A stretch of 41,326 nt of DNA from CAZEAC01 sp964510065 (GTDB taxonomy: Bacteria > Bdellovibrionota_C > UBA2361 > CAIXSY01), in assembly GCA_964510065.1 (NCBI GenBank), contig CAZEAC010000037.1, positions 1 through 41,326 on the forward strand, read 5' to 3'. This document shows positions 22,997-31,681 of this stretch, piece by piece (the stretch's first letter is position 1; each line of letters starts with the position of its first letter). Below the pieces are notes generated by a model, which did not search any database, had not been told where the DNA came from, and worked only from the letters and a program-made list of their open reading frames with translations. The position numbers were made by a program, and so were the translations under genes.

Positions 22997-23594
22997 CTTT
23001 GACTTGAATGTAAATGCCTGCTCGATCGGTCTCTCGAGTAACCTCAACCGTCACTGCGGCAGAGAGCATTAATACATCAATACAGGCAAGTACGGGAAGA
23101 AAAAGATCGCAGAATACCGCACAGAGAAGCGTGCCTTTTTCAGGCCGCGATTGAATACGCATCCCTCGGAATTCAATATCGATTTTCCCGGTTTGAGAAA
23201 GCCTTATCTCGGCGCTCGCGCCAATCACACGACAAAGCTGGCCAATTCCTGCACAAACTTGCTCCCAGGTGCCATCACTAGGAACCCGAAGCGCTCCGTC
23301 GCAAGCTATTGCAATTTCAAGTCCCTCGAATGCTCCGCGCAAGCAATCTTCGAAATTGATCTCGCGAGGATTACTTCGTCGTTTGAATACTTCCTCGAGC
23401 GCGGTAAGCAGCGTTGAAATTTCACGACTCTTCTCGGATATTTTTTGAACTTCTGGACCGGCTACTGATTTCGAAAGCACGTAGCATTCATTCGAGATGA
23501 CCGAGAGCGGTGTTCGCAGTTTGTGGCCTAACGCCGAGAGAAGAAATTCAGTAATCGCGTGTGTTCTGGCCTCTGTGCGTACGGCGCCGGCCAT
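22980..23594 (-). CDS. Degenerate histidine-kinase-like partner protein
   Basis: A 204-residue cytosolic protein. Residues 17-70 carry an H-box-like segment, LGHKLRTPLSVISNE (H24), where the canonical reading is HELRTPL, followed by the second helix of a dimerisation domain. The remaining 120 residues have the size of an ATPase domain but lack the N-box asparagine and both glycine boxes (WEQVCAGIGQLCRVIG stands where the N-box should be), so it probably cannot bind ATP. Coupled by overlap to the NtrC-like regulator and 6 bases after sthA. It may dimerise with or inhibit a real kinase, or act as a phosphotransfer or sequestering partner. Confidence 0.6.
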   Translation of the reverse strand: MAGAVRTEARTHAITEFLLSALGHKLRTPLSVISNECYVLSKSVAGPEVQKISEKSREISTLLTALEEVFKRRSNPREINFEDCLRGAFEGLEIAIACDGALRVPSDGTWEQVCAGIGQLCRVIGASAEIRLSQTGKIDIEFRGMRIQSRPEKGTLLCAVFCDLFLPVLACIDVLMLSAAVTVEVTRETDRAGIYIQVKDDRST

Positions 23595-23599
23595 GGAGC

Positions 23600-25018
23600 C
23601 TACGCTCGCAACTTATTAAATCCGTCGAGCGCCGCGACTTTGTAACATTCGGCAAGTGTCGGATAATTAAAAACCGCGTCGACGAGATAACGCAGCCCAC
23701 CATTCAGCGCAATTACTGATTGACCTATATGCACAAGCTCGGTGGCATATTCGCCAATAATATGAACACCAAGCACTTGATGTGTTTCACGATGAAAAAG
23801 AACTTTCAGCATGCCATTTTCATCACCGAGAATATGCCCGCGGGCTATTTCACGATAACGGGCAATACCCGTTTCATATGGCACTTCACCCTTTGTCGCG
23901 TCCTCTTCGTTGATCCCAACGAAAGAAATTTCAGGAATTGAATAGATACCATAAGGCAAAGGGACATCGAGCGATTTCTCTTCCATGCCGAACGCATGCA
24001 ATGTCGCCATTCGGCCCTGTCGACCTGAAGTCGAGGCAAGCGCAGGGAATCCAATCACGTCACCGGCTGCGTACACATTCGGCACTACGCTCTGGAAGTT
24101 ATCGTTTACTTCAATTTTTCCACGTTCGACAGTCGGCACGCCGATTGTTTCAAGGCCTAAATCATCGGTAGCACTAGTGCGTCCCGCAGAGTAGAGAACG
24201 CAATCCGACACTATCACTTTGCCACTTTTCAGCTCTGTGACGACCTGCCCGTTATCACGCGGATGACAGCTCTTAACCTCCTCACCAAGGCGCAGCGTCA
24301 CTCCCATGCTTCGCATCTGATACTGAAGACATTCGATAATTTCTTCATCGACAAAGCCAAGAAGTCGCTTGCGTGCATCGACAATAGTCACATGCACCCC
24401 GAGAGCTGCGAACATCGAGCCATATTCAGTGCCAATAACTCCTCCACCGACTACGGTAAGATCGCGAGGAAGCTCCTTCATGTTAAGAATATCGTCGCTA
24501 TCAAAGACGGTCTGACCATTAAAGGAAATATTAGAGGGACGCGCTGGTTTGGCACCCGTGGCTATGACAAATTTCTCCGCCGTCTTCACCAGCGAACTAC
24601 CTTCAACCGACTGCACCTGCACTGTATGATCATCTTGAAATCGCGCCTTACCATGGATGATTTCGACGTGATTACGCGAGAGCTGGTTCTTAATCACCTC
24701 GATCTCGGTCTGCATGATTCGGTTACAACGGAAGGTGAGATCGGACATCTCTATCTGCGATTTAACGCGGTAGCCGGCGCCATATATATTGCGCTGGCGA
24801 TAGCCCGAGAGGAACAGCACCGCTTCTTTGAAAGACTTACTTGGGATAGTACCTGTATTGACGCAGACCCCGCCCACGACCTCACGCCGATCGATAATAG
24901 CTACTCTTTTCCGTAGCTTAGCAGCCTGGACCGCCGCGCGTTGTCCGGCAGGGCCGCACCCTATAACAATAAGGTCATAGTCGTATTTCTTGGAGCTAGT
25001 AGAACTCTGTTTAGCCAC
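23600..25018 (-). CDS. sthA: Soluble pyridine nucleotide transhydrogenase
   Basis: A 472-residue FAD flavoprotein transferring hydride between NADPH and NAD+. Visible: FAD motif VIGCGPAGQRA (18-28), the modified active site GGVCVNTG-T (C52, with Thr replacing the second redox cysteine as in SthA but not in other disulfide reductases), the NAD motif VVGGGVIGTEYGSMFAALG, and AAGDVIGFPALAS. The start is GTG at 25018, supported by CGAGG at proper distance. It leads a minus-strand cluster with the degenerate kinase and sigma-54 regulator; a functional link is possible but unproven. Confidence 0.92.
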   Translation of the reverse strand: MAKQSSTSSKKYDYDLIVIGCGPAGQRAAVQAAKLRKRVAIIDRREVVGGVCVNTGTIPSKSFKEAVLFLSGYRQRNIYGAGYRVKSQIEMSDLTFRCNRIMQTEIEVIKNQLSRNHVEIIHGKARFQDDHTVQVQSVEGSSLVKTAEKFVIATGAKPARPSNISFNGQTVFDSDDILNMKELPRDLTVVGGGVIGTEYGSMFAALGVHVTIVDARKRLLGFVDEEIIECLQYQMRSMGVTLRLGEEVKSCHPRDNGQVVTELKSGKVIVSDCVLYSAGRTSATDDLGLETIGVPTVERGKIEVNDNFQSVVPNVYAAGDVIGFPALASTSGRQGRMATLHAFGMEEKSLDVPLPYGIYSIPEISFVGINEEDATKGEVPYETGIARYREIARGHILGDENGMLKVLFHRETHQVLGVHIIGEYATELVHIGQSVIALNGGLRYLVDAVFNYPTLAECYKVAALDGFNKLRA

Positions 25019-25216
25019 TTAATCCTCGGTAGGCTTAGCAAACGATATTTTACGCAGCTAAGTTTCGCCCTGGCCGCTGCATATGTAGATACAACTTTTA
25101 CTTCGGCGAATCTTCTTTTTTCCTATAATTGGTTTTTACGCAAGCATGCGAATAACACCAAAGAGTGATGAAATATAACGACTTGGCCACTGTCAAAGCC
25201 GCAACACAAACTCCAA

Positions 25217-25246
25217 TTGACCCCGACTATGCTATATCTGTATAAA
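25217..25246 (+). promoter_or_regulatory. Sigma-70-type promoter for the gat operon
   Basis: TTGACC (25217-25222) and TATAAA (25241-25246) are separated by 18 bases, and the gatC ATG lies 26 bases after the -10. This is the best-matching promoter in the window. Confidence 0.65.
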
Positions 25247-25272
25247 ACCGAGGAATTTAATTTCACTCTCAA

Positions 25273-25572
25273 ATGATAACACGAGAATTAGTACTTAAAA
25301 TCGCCAAACTTGCACACCTTGAAGTCGCAGAAAGCGAGCTGCCAAAGTTGACTCAAGAGCTCGAAGCTATATTCAGTCACTTCTCCGAGCTGGAAAAAGT
25401 CGATGTGTCCAATGTCGAGCCGATGAGTCATGTTCAATCCGGTGTGAATGTTTTTCGTGAAGACCAGATTCAAGCCGGGCTTGATATCGAAGATGCACTG
25501 AAGAACACACCCGATGTCTCGGGGCGTTTTATACGGGTGCCTATTATTATCGAGAGCAATACTGAGCACTAG
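25273..25572 (+). CDS. gatC: Asp/Glu-tRNA(Asn/Gln) amidotransferase subunit C
   Basis: A 99-residue GatC, the small chaperone subunit that wraps GatA and GatB. The family outline is clear: ELVLKIAKLAHLEVAESEL, then a helical middle (LEAIFSHFSELEKVDVSNVEPMSHV) and the C-terminal extension with LREDQ-like FREDQIQAG. Length is normal. It is the first gene of gatCAB, 25 bases before gatA. Its ATG lacks a nearby ribosome site (GAGG lies about 19 bases upstream). Confidence 0.92.
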   Translation: MITRELVLKIAKLAHLEVAESELPKLTQELEAIFSHFSELEKVDVSNVEPMSHVQSGVNVFREDQIQAGLDIEDALKNTPDVSGRFIRVPIIIESNTEH

Positions 25573-25597
25573 AGTTGCGTAACTCTCAAGAATTACG

Positions 25598-27070
25598 ATG
25601 CAAGCATTACCACCTCTTACCTTACCTGAATTGCGACAGGCGCTTGATAAGCGAAGCGTGAGCGCGCTCGAGCTCACTAACGCGCTTCTCTCGCGCATCG
25701 AAGCACGCCGAAGCTTGAATGCGTTTCTCGAAGTGTGCCCGGAAAGCGCCCGCGCTGAGGCGAAGATTGCCGATGAAAAAATCGCCAAAGGTGAGAAGTC
25801 CGCGCTTCTTGGGATTCCCGTTGCAGTAAAAGACATGATCCTTACTCGCGGCATCAAGACTACCTGCGCAAGTAAAATACTTTCGAATTTCACTCCGCCC
25901 TACGACGCGACAGTTACTTCTAAGCTCAGAAATAGTGGGGCGATTATCATTGGGAAAACCAATCTCGACGAATTCGCGATGGGTTCATCAAATGAGAATT
26001 CGGCGTTTGGCGCGGCGGCTAATCCATGGGACGAGAGCCGAGTGCCAGGTGGATCATCTGGAGGTTCAGCATCCGCGGTAGCCGCGCGGCTCGTGCCGAT
26101 GGCGCTTGGCACCGACACTGGTGGTTCGATTCGTCAGCCGGCGTCGCTTTGCGGTATTGTCGGTATCAAACCAACATATGGTCGAGTGAGCCGCTATGGT
26201 GTCGTAGCCTTCGCATCGTCTCTCGATCAGGTTGGTCCTTTGGCCACAACGGTCAGGGACTGTGCGATTAGCACCCAGATTCTTGCCGGTCATGACACAA
26301 GAGACGCCACGTCGGCTAATTTGCCAGTGCCAAATTTTGAAGCCGTATTGGGTCGTGAAATTAAGGGACTTCGTGTTGGAATCCCCAAAGAATACTTTGT
26401 GAAAGGAGTTTCGGCCGAAGTTGAATCTTCGGTACGGGCTGCAGTAGCAAAGCTCGCCACTCTCGGCGCTGAAATTGTCGAGATTAGCCTTCCGCATAGT
26501 GCACTGGCGCTTTCGGTCTATTATATAATAGCGCCCGCCGAAGCTTCATCAAACTTGAGTCGCTACGACGGCATTCGATACGGCCACCGCGCCGCGAACA
26601 CCAAAGACCTCACCGATCTTTATTCGCGCTCACGGTCTGAGGGATTTGGCCGTGAGGTAACTAGGCGTATTCTTATCGGCACACATGTACTGTCGACTGG
26701 CTATTACGATGCTTTCTATCTCAAGGCGCAAAAAGTTCGCACGCTAATTACCCAAGACTTCAAGAATGCCTTTGCAAGCGCTTGCGATCTGATCGCCTGT
26801 CCGACGGCGCCACACACTGCTTTTAAGAAAGGTGAAAAAGCTTCCGACCCAATGCAGATGTATCTCGAAGACATCTTCACCATTCCAGTTAACTTAGCGG
26901 GACTTCCCGGCATCAGCGTTCCGTGTGGTTTCGATACACAGGGACTGCCAATTGGACTTCAGCTTATCGGCAAGCCGTGGGATGAAGAGACTATTTTCAA
27001 AGCCGCATACGCATTTGAGCAGAGCACTGCGTGGCATACGCGATCACCTGATAGTGGAGGAGCGCGCTAA
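25598..27070 (+). CDS. gatA: Asp/Glu-tRNA(Asn/Gln) amidotransferase subunit A
   Basis: A 490-residue amidase-signature enzyme that releases ammonia from glutamine for transamidation of misacylated tRNA. The Ser-cis-Ser-Lys triad is intact: K78 in GIPVAVKDM, S153 in GGSSGGSASAV and S177 in GTDTGGSIRQP. These sit within one residue of their positions in other GatA proteins. Its stop overlaps the gatB start by one base (TAATG). Presence of GatCAB indicates indirect Gln-tRNA (and perhaps Asn-tRNA) synthesis in this organism. Confidence 0.96.
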   Translation: MQALPPLTLPELRQALDKRSVSALELTNALLSRIEARRSLNAFLEVCPESARAEAKIADEKIAKGEKSALLGIPVAVKDMILTRGIKTTCASKILSNFTPPYDATVTSKLRNSGAIIIGKTNLDEFAMGSSNENSAFGAAANPWDESRVPGGSSGGSASAVAARLVPMALGTDTGGSIRQPASLCGIVGIKPTYGRVSRYGVVAFASSLDQVGPLATTVRDCAISTQILAGHDTRDATSANLPVPNFEAVLGREIKGLRVGIPKEYFVKGVSAEVESSVRAAVAKLATLGAEIVEISLPHSALALSVYYIIAPAEASSNLSRYDGIRYGHRAANTKDLTDLYSRSRSEGFGREVTRRILIGTHVLSTGYYDAFYLKAQKVRTLITQDFKNAFASACDLIACPTAPHTAFKKGEKASDPMQMYLEDIFTIPVNLAGLPGISVPCGFDTQGLPIGLQLIGKPWDEETIFKAAYAFEQSTAWHTRSPDSGGAR

Positions 27071-28509
27071 TGGAATTCGAGGCAGTGATTGGGCTTGAAG
27101 CTCACGTACAGCTCGCGACAGCATCGAAAATATTTTGTCCTTCATCTACTGCATTTGGCGCTGAGCCCAACGAGCATGTCGATCCCGTGACACTCGGATT
27201 GCCCGGCTGCTTACCGGTACTCAACAAAAAAGTAGTCGAGTATGCAATCATGCTCGGGCTTGCGACCGGCTGCGAAGTGAGAAACTTTAGTCGCTTCGCG
27301 CGAAAACATTATTTCTATCCGGACCTGCCAAAAGGCTATCAAATTTCACAATTTGACGAGCCTATCTGCGAGCGCGGAAGTCTTAGCATCCAGTCAAGCG
27401 CAGTGTCGAGAACCATCGGCATAAAACGAATTCACATGGAGGAGGACGCAGGTAAAAATATCCATGATGCTCGAACTGGCACCTCTCTGATTGACTTGAA
27501 CAGAGCCGGCGTTCCACTTCTTGAAGTTGTTACCGATCCCGATCTTAGAACTCCCGCAGAAGCTTCGGAGTATTTGCGCACGCTTCGACAGCTCGTTCGC
27601 TTCCTCAACATTAGCGACGGCAATATGGAAGAGGGCAGCCTCCGTTGCGACGCCAATATATCGCTCCGCCCTGTGGGCTCAATGAAGTTCGGCACACGCA
27701 CTGAAATCAAGAACATGAATTCGTTTAAATTTGTCGAACGCGCTCTTGAGTATGAGATTGCTCGGCAGATGGCGGTACTGAAGTCCGGGCGCGAGGTCGT
27801 TCAGGAGACTCTACTTTTCGACTCCGTATCGGGAACCACTAAGAGCATGCGTAGCAAAGAGGAGTCGGCTGACTATCGATATTTTCCCGATCCAGATCTC
27901 CCTCCGGTAATTGTCGAAGAAAGCTGGATTCGCGATATTCGTTCGCACATGCCCAAGCTTCCCGAAGAACGTCGGCGCGAACTAATTGAGACCCATGGAT
28001 TAAGCGCCTACGACGCCTCAGTGCTCACGTCAGAGCGAAGCTTTTTTGACTTCTTCGAGGCCACCCTCGCCATTTGTGGTAATGCCAAGGCCTCCTCGAA
28101 CTGGGTGACCTCCGAACTATTCGGAATCTTAAACAAGAACGGCAAAGCTATCGAAACCTCTCCTATTTCAGCAGCTCAGCTTGGCAGACTTATCGCGCTT
28201 GTCGACAACGAGAGCATAAGCGGCAAAATGGCGAAGATGGTTTTTGAGGAAATGTTCGCTTCAGGCCGCGACCCCGAGGTAATCATTGAAGAAAGGGGGC
28301 TTAAACAGATTACAAGCGAAGAAGAGATTTTACAGGTTGTACGCGATGTAATCGAGCACAATGCCGGCCAATTCGCTGCGTATATAGGTGGCAACGAGCG
28401 GCTTCACGGGTTCTTTGTTGGCCAGGTCATGAAGGCAACAGCGGGCAACGCAAATCCAAAAATAGTTAACGAGCTTATCCTCGCCGAAGCAAAGCGTAGG
28501 AAGCAGTAG
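27070..28509 (+). CDS. gatB: Asp/Glu-tRNA(Asn/Gln) amidotransferase subunit B
   Basis: A 479-residue kinase-amidotransferase subunit that phosphorylates the aminoacyl-tRNA carboxylate before amidation. The cradle domain has GLEAHVQLAT near the start (residues 8-17), KHYFYPDLPKGYQISQ, HMEEDAGKNIHD and DRNRAGVPLLE-like LNRAGVPLLEVV. The YqeY-like tail domain reaches the C-terminus with no truncation. One base overlaps gatA. The DUF4911-like gene begins 16 bases after its stop. Confidence 0.95.
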   Translation: MEFEAVIGLEAHVQLATASKIFCPSSTAFGAEPNEHVDPVTLGLPGCLPVLNKKVVEYAIMLGLATGCEVRNFSRFARKHYFYPDLPKGYQISQFDEPICERGSLSIQSSAVSRTIGIKRIHMEEDAGKNIHDARTGTSLIDLNRAGVPLLEVVTDPDLRTPAEASEYLRTLRQLVRFLNISDGNMEEGSLRCDANISLRPVGSMKFGTRTEIKNMNSFKFVERALEYEIARQMAVLKSGREVVQETLLFDSVSGTTKSMRSKEESADYRYFPDPDLPPVIVEESWIRDIRSHMPKLPEERRRELIETHGLSAYDASVLTSERSFFDFFEATLAICGNAKASSNWVTSELFGILNKNGKAIETSPISAAQLGRLIALVDNESISGKMAKMVFEEMFASGRDPEVIIEERGLKQITSEEEILQVVRDVIEHNAGQFAAYIGGNERLHGFFVGQVMKATAGNANPKIVNELILAEAKRRKQ

Positions 28510-28525
28510 GAATCCGCGAGGCATC

Positions 28526-28774
28526 TTGGCTTTACAGTTTTATTCCCCCGATGAGCACACCTCGGTAATCAATCTGCGCATCGCCAGAGAGCATATCGTA
28601 CTCTTGCAGGGCTTTTTTGAGCTTTACGAAGGGGTAGGCACCGTTCGGACGCTCGATCCGAACAGCGCTATTATTGAGATTCTCTCGACGCCCACGCAGC
28701 ATGCCACCATGGAAACCGTGCTCGAAGCGCTGCGCCCATTGATTCCGTGGAACGCTGTTGACTGTTCCTCTTGA
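28526..28774 (+). CDS. DUF4911-like small protein
   Basis: An 82-residue soluble protein with the spacing and hydrophobic pattern of the DUF4911 family (LRIAREHIVLLQGFFELYEGVGTVRTLDPNSAIIEIL), found mostly in deltaproteobacterial-type genomes; no biochemical role is known to me. The start is TTG, preceded by GCGAGG at suitable distance. It is tightly placed between gatB and ppiD on the same strand, suggesting one operon. Confidence 0.6.
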   Translation: MALQFYSPDEHTSVINLRIAREHIVLLQGFFELYEGVGTVRTLDPNSAIIEILSTPTQHATMETVLEALRPLIPWNAVDCSS

Positions 28775-28805
28775 GAACTGCGCTTAGGCGTTGTAATCTC
28801 CCGTC

Positions 28806-30713
28806 ATGCTTCGCTTTTTTCATCGATATCAAAAACATGTGCTCGGCGTCGCGCTTGTTTGCGCGGTCGCACTCGCGATGTCCGGGTTTGGCATCAATTT
28901 GTTTACTCCTCGCTCGAATGTCTACGCGATCCGCATAGACAAACAGGAGATTGACGCGCAGCAATTCGAAGCCAAGAAGCGGTCGATTGAAAATCGTTAC
29001 CGCGCAATTTTTGGAAAGAACTTCGATTCGATGCGGGCCTCACTTCGCTTAAATCTCGGCGAACAGGCGCGCGATGCTTTGATTCAAGAGGCGCTTATCG
29101 ATCGGATTCTTAAGTCATATGGCTTTGCCGCCGGTGCGAAAGAGTACGACGAATATCTTCAAACTAACGTGTTTCAGAACAGCTACACTCCCCAACACTT
29201 TCAGGCGATTCTCGAGCAAAACAATCTTACCGAACAAAGCTTTCGTGATCTCGTCGAACATGAAGTCGCAAGGACTCAGTTCACCGAGCTAATCACCGAC
29301 GCATCTCGCCCCTCCGAAAGCGAGATAAAAGCGCTCTACGAGCGGCGCGAGACTAAATACAATATCTCATACCTCGCTTTTGAGCCGGCTAAATTTGTAG
29401 GCTCGGCGGCCGAGCCTACCGCCGATCAGATCGAAAAGTACTATACAGATCATGAAAGTGATTTTGCGCTTCCCGAAAGAGTATCATATTCCTATGTCGC
29501 CTTCGATCCGCAGACCTATAGAGCAAAAGTCACGGTACATCCGGAAGATCTCGAACTCGCCTATAGCGACTCCATGTCGAAATATATGCGCCCTGAACAG
29601 GTAAAAGTTCGACATATCCAGCTTAATTTCCCAAGCGAATCCGATCCGAAGAAAATGGCTGATGTGCGCACAAAAGCAAAGGAAGTTTTTGAGAAAGCCA
29701 AAGCCGGCGAGCCCTTCGAGTCGCTCGTGCTACAGTACTCCGATGATATCACCACGAAAGCACTTGGCGGAGACCTTGGTTGGCTTAGTCGCGGCATAAA
29801 GGCGCCACAATTCGACACGGTTGCTTTCGCGCTCAAGTCTGGCGGCGTAGGAAACCTGGTTGAGACTGATTACGGCTTTCATATCCTAAAAGTAGAGCAG
29901 TACCGCGCCCCCGAGCCGAAACCGTTTGATGAAGTAAAAGCCGAGATTGAAGCCCAATTTCGCTTGGATGAGGCTCCCGCGTACGCCGCAGATAGCGCTC
30001 GGGAAATGTACGAAAAATGGAATAGCGGGAGCGATGACCTTGGCGCGATCGCTCAGAAGAGCAATCTGCCGCTACAGAAAACTGCAGCTCTTCTCTCCAA
30101 AGATGAAGATCCTTCGCCCGTTCTCAAAGGACTTACCTCTAAGGTTCTTGAACAGGGAGGCGTCAACGCTAAACTACTTATAGAGCTTCCTGAGCAGCTC
30201 GTGCTTGTCTCCCCTTTCGAGCGAAAAGAGATAGAGCTTCGGCCTCTCGAATCGGCGAAGCCGGAGATAGTTACCAAACTTAAAGAGCAAGGGTCGAGGG
30301 AAGCTGCCAAAAAGAAGGCTGATGAGACCTTGGCTAAGCTGAAGGATGAAAGCTACAGCGACCTTACGGCTGCGGCAAAAGGTGCGAACGTGACTCTTGG
30401 GCAGGAGAAAGATCTCATGCCTGACAAGAATTCGAGTGGAATTCTTGCTTCCGAAGAGATCCGTTCGCTGCTTAAGCGGCACGCCAGTCCCCTTCCAATT
30501 CCCAACGAGGTTATTGAGAATGACGGAAAATTTCAGATCGTGGGGATCGATGCGGTAGTAAAGCCAGATCTGGCGAAAGCTGCGGACGAGCTTGAAAGCC
30601 TGCGTCGCACACAGACTAACAACAACATGCAGCTCCTTCTTACTGCAATGATCGAAAGAGAAAAGGCACGAGCCGATATTCAAGTTCAGGAAGGCCTCAT
30701 TGGCGGCGAGTAG
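28806..30713 (+). CDS. PpiD/SurA-like periplasmic peptidyl-prolyl isomerase
   Basis: A 635-residue protein with one N-terminal membrane helix (residues 12-32), a SurA_N-like helical region (about 40-180) and a parvulin rotamase domain at about 265-366 (VKVRHIQLNFPSES, FESLVLQYSDD, GGDLGWLSRG, ETDYGFHILKVEQY). A helical C-terminal domain with repeated KLK-type segments follows. The topology and length match PpiD, which chaperones newly translocated proteins at the SecYEG exit. Only one rotamase domain is seen. Its end overlaps the next gene by 14 bases. Confidence 0.88.
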   Translation: MLRFFHRYQKHVLGVALVCAVALAMSGFGINLFTPRSNVYAIRIDKQEIDAQQFEAKKRSIENRYRAIFGKNFDSMRASLRLNLGEQARDALIQEALIDRILKSYGFAAGAKEYDEYLQTNVFQNSYTPQHFQAILEQNNLTEQSFRDLVEHEVARTQFTELITDASRPSESEIKALYERRETKYNISYLAFEPAKFVGSAAEPTADQIEKYYTDHESDFALPERVSYSYVAFDPQTYRAKVTVHPEDLELAYSDSMSKYMRPEQVKVRHIQLNFPSESDPKKMADVRTKAKEVFEKAKAGEPFESLVLQYSDDITTKALGGDLGWLSRGIKAPQFDTVAFALKSGGVGNLVETDYGFHILKVEQYRAPEPKPFDEVKAEIEAQFRLDEAPAYAADSAREMYEKWNSGSDDLGAIAQKSNLPLQKTAALLSKDEDPSPVLKGLTSKVLEQGGVNAKLLIELPEQLVLVSPFERKEIELRPLESAKPEIVTKLKEQGSREAAKKKADETLAKLKDESYSDLTAAAKGANVTLGQEKDLMPDKNSSGILASEEIRSLLKRHASPLPIPNEVIENDGKFQIVGIDAVVKPDLAKAADELESLRRTQTNNNMQLLLTAMIEREKARADIQVQEGLIGGE

Positions 30714-31500
30714 TCTTTCGTTCCGCCTTTGTCGAGATGAGACCCGTTTTCAAAGCGAGATATTAGGCGCACTTGGAGCGCGCGTTTTCAGCACATTTAT
30801 TGTTCAGGCGGACGGACGCCTTTTTCACCTTTCATGGCACCTACAGAGGCTACTGCGAAATCTCGCAGCACTTACGCTTGAGCAGGCAGTCAGCATTGAG
30901 GCGCTTCGCACCTCAGCGATTAGTGCACTGCAAGAGGCCTCGCCACTTATGCCAGGTGACGTAATAAAGCTCGCGCTCGACAGCTCTGGGCTTCAATGTC
31001 TGGTAGCTCCCTACAAACGAAGCTGGCCTATCGATAGCGAGATTAGTCTTCTGCCAGTTCAGATCGAGCGAGCATTTCCCGAAATCAAAAGTACCGCATC
31101 GTTACCGTCAGTAATCGCGCGAAACTATGCTCGCACGCAAGGAGCAGAGGAAGCACTACTTGTCGACCGTGAAGGGTATGCACGTGAAGGTGCCTGGAGC
31201 AATCTTTTTTGGGTGCAGCAAAAAACTTTGTATACGACCAAGAGCAATGTGCTTCAAGGAATTACCCGACGTGACATTATTGAACATGAAGAGTGCGAAC
31301 TCGTTGACATGAAACTTACTGAAATCGTCGAGAACGCCGAAGAGATATTTATGACTCAGAGCACCACCGGAATCACGCCGGTTCGAAGCATTGTTGGTAT
31401 GCGTAACTTTGAGCTACCCGGGCCGGTAACACAGGAGTTGCAGCGGCGCTATTTGGAGCGTGTTTCAAAACTCTCCGCGCCTTACGCGGCTCCGATGTAA
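30700..31500 (+). CDS. Class IV aminotransferase, PabC-like (aminodeoxychorismate lyase)
   Basis: A 266-residue fold-type IV PLP enzyme. Aligned by hand to E. coli PabC, the segment IKSTASLPSVIARNYARTQG has the same spacing from the PLP lysine to the following EALLVD motif, giving K130 as the Schiff-base lysine. E163 (AREGAWSNLFW) and GITRRDII complete the family pattern. PabC makes 4-aminobenzoate for folate; a branched-chain or D-amino acid role cannot be excluded. The start is TTG at 30700, overlapping ppiD by 14 bases (translational coupling). It ends convergently against glnA across a family B repeat. Confidence 0.78.
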   Translation: MAASSLSFRLCRDETRFQSEILGALGARVFSTFIVQADGRLFHLSWHLQRLLRNLAALTLEQAVSIEALRTSAISALQEASPLMPGDVIKLALDSSGLQCLVAPYKRSWPIDSEISLLPVQIERAFPEIKSTASLPSVIARNYARTQGAEEALLVDREGYAREGAWSNLFWVQQKTLYTTKSNVLQGITRRDIIEHEECELVDMKLTEIVENAEEIFMTQSTTGITPVRSIVGMRNFELPGPVTQELQRRYLERVSKLSAPYAAPM

Positions 31501-31519
31501 AGTAATAATTACAGCGAAG

Positions 31520-31681
31520 CCGCGAGCGCGGAGATTCGCGCCTTTTCCCGCGCGAAACGAAACTTGCAGCGGGTTCGACGGAGGGCAGGAGCCCGTAGTC
31601 GAACCAGACAGTACCGACTAGCGAGGATTCGCCGCACTGCGGTTGAAACTTGGCTTGATGGTCTGAGGCGAAGCCTCGCTA
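31520..31681 (-). repeat. Dispersed repeat family B, copy 2, between convergent genes
   Basis: The reverse complement begins TAGCGAGGCTTCGCCTCAGA and follows copy 1 (4973-5130) in order through to TTTCGCGCGGG and CTCCGCG. It fills most of the 178 bases between the PabC-like gene and glnA. The TAG stop codon of glnA (31681-31679) is formed by the first three bases of the repeat. The 13-bp tandem repeat seen after copy 1 is absent. Confidence 0.85.
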
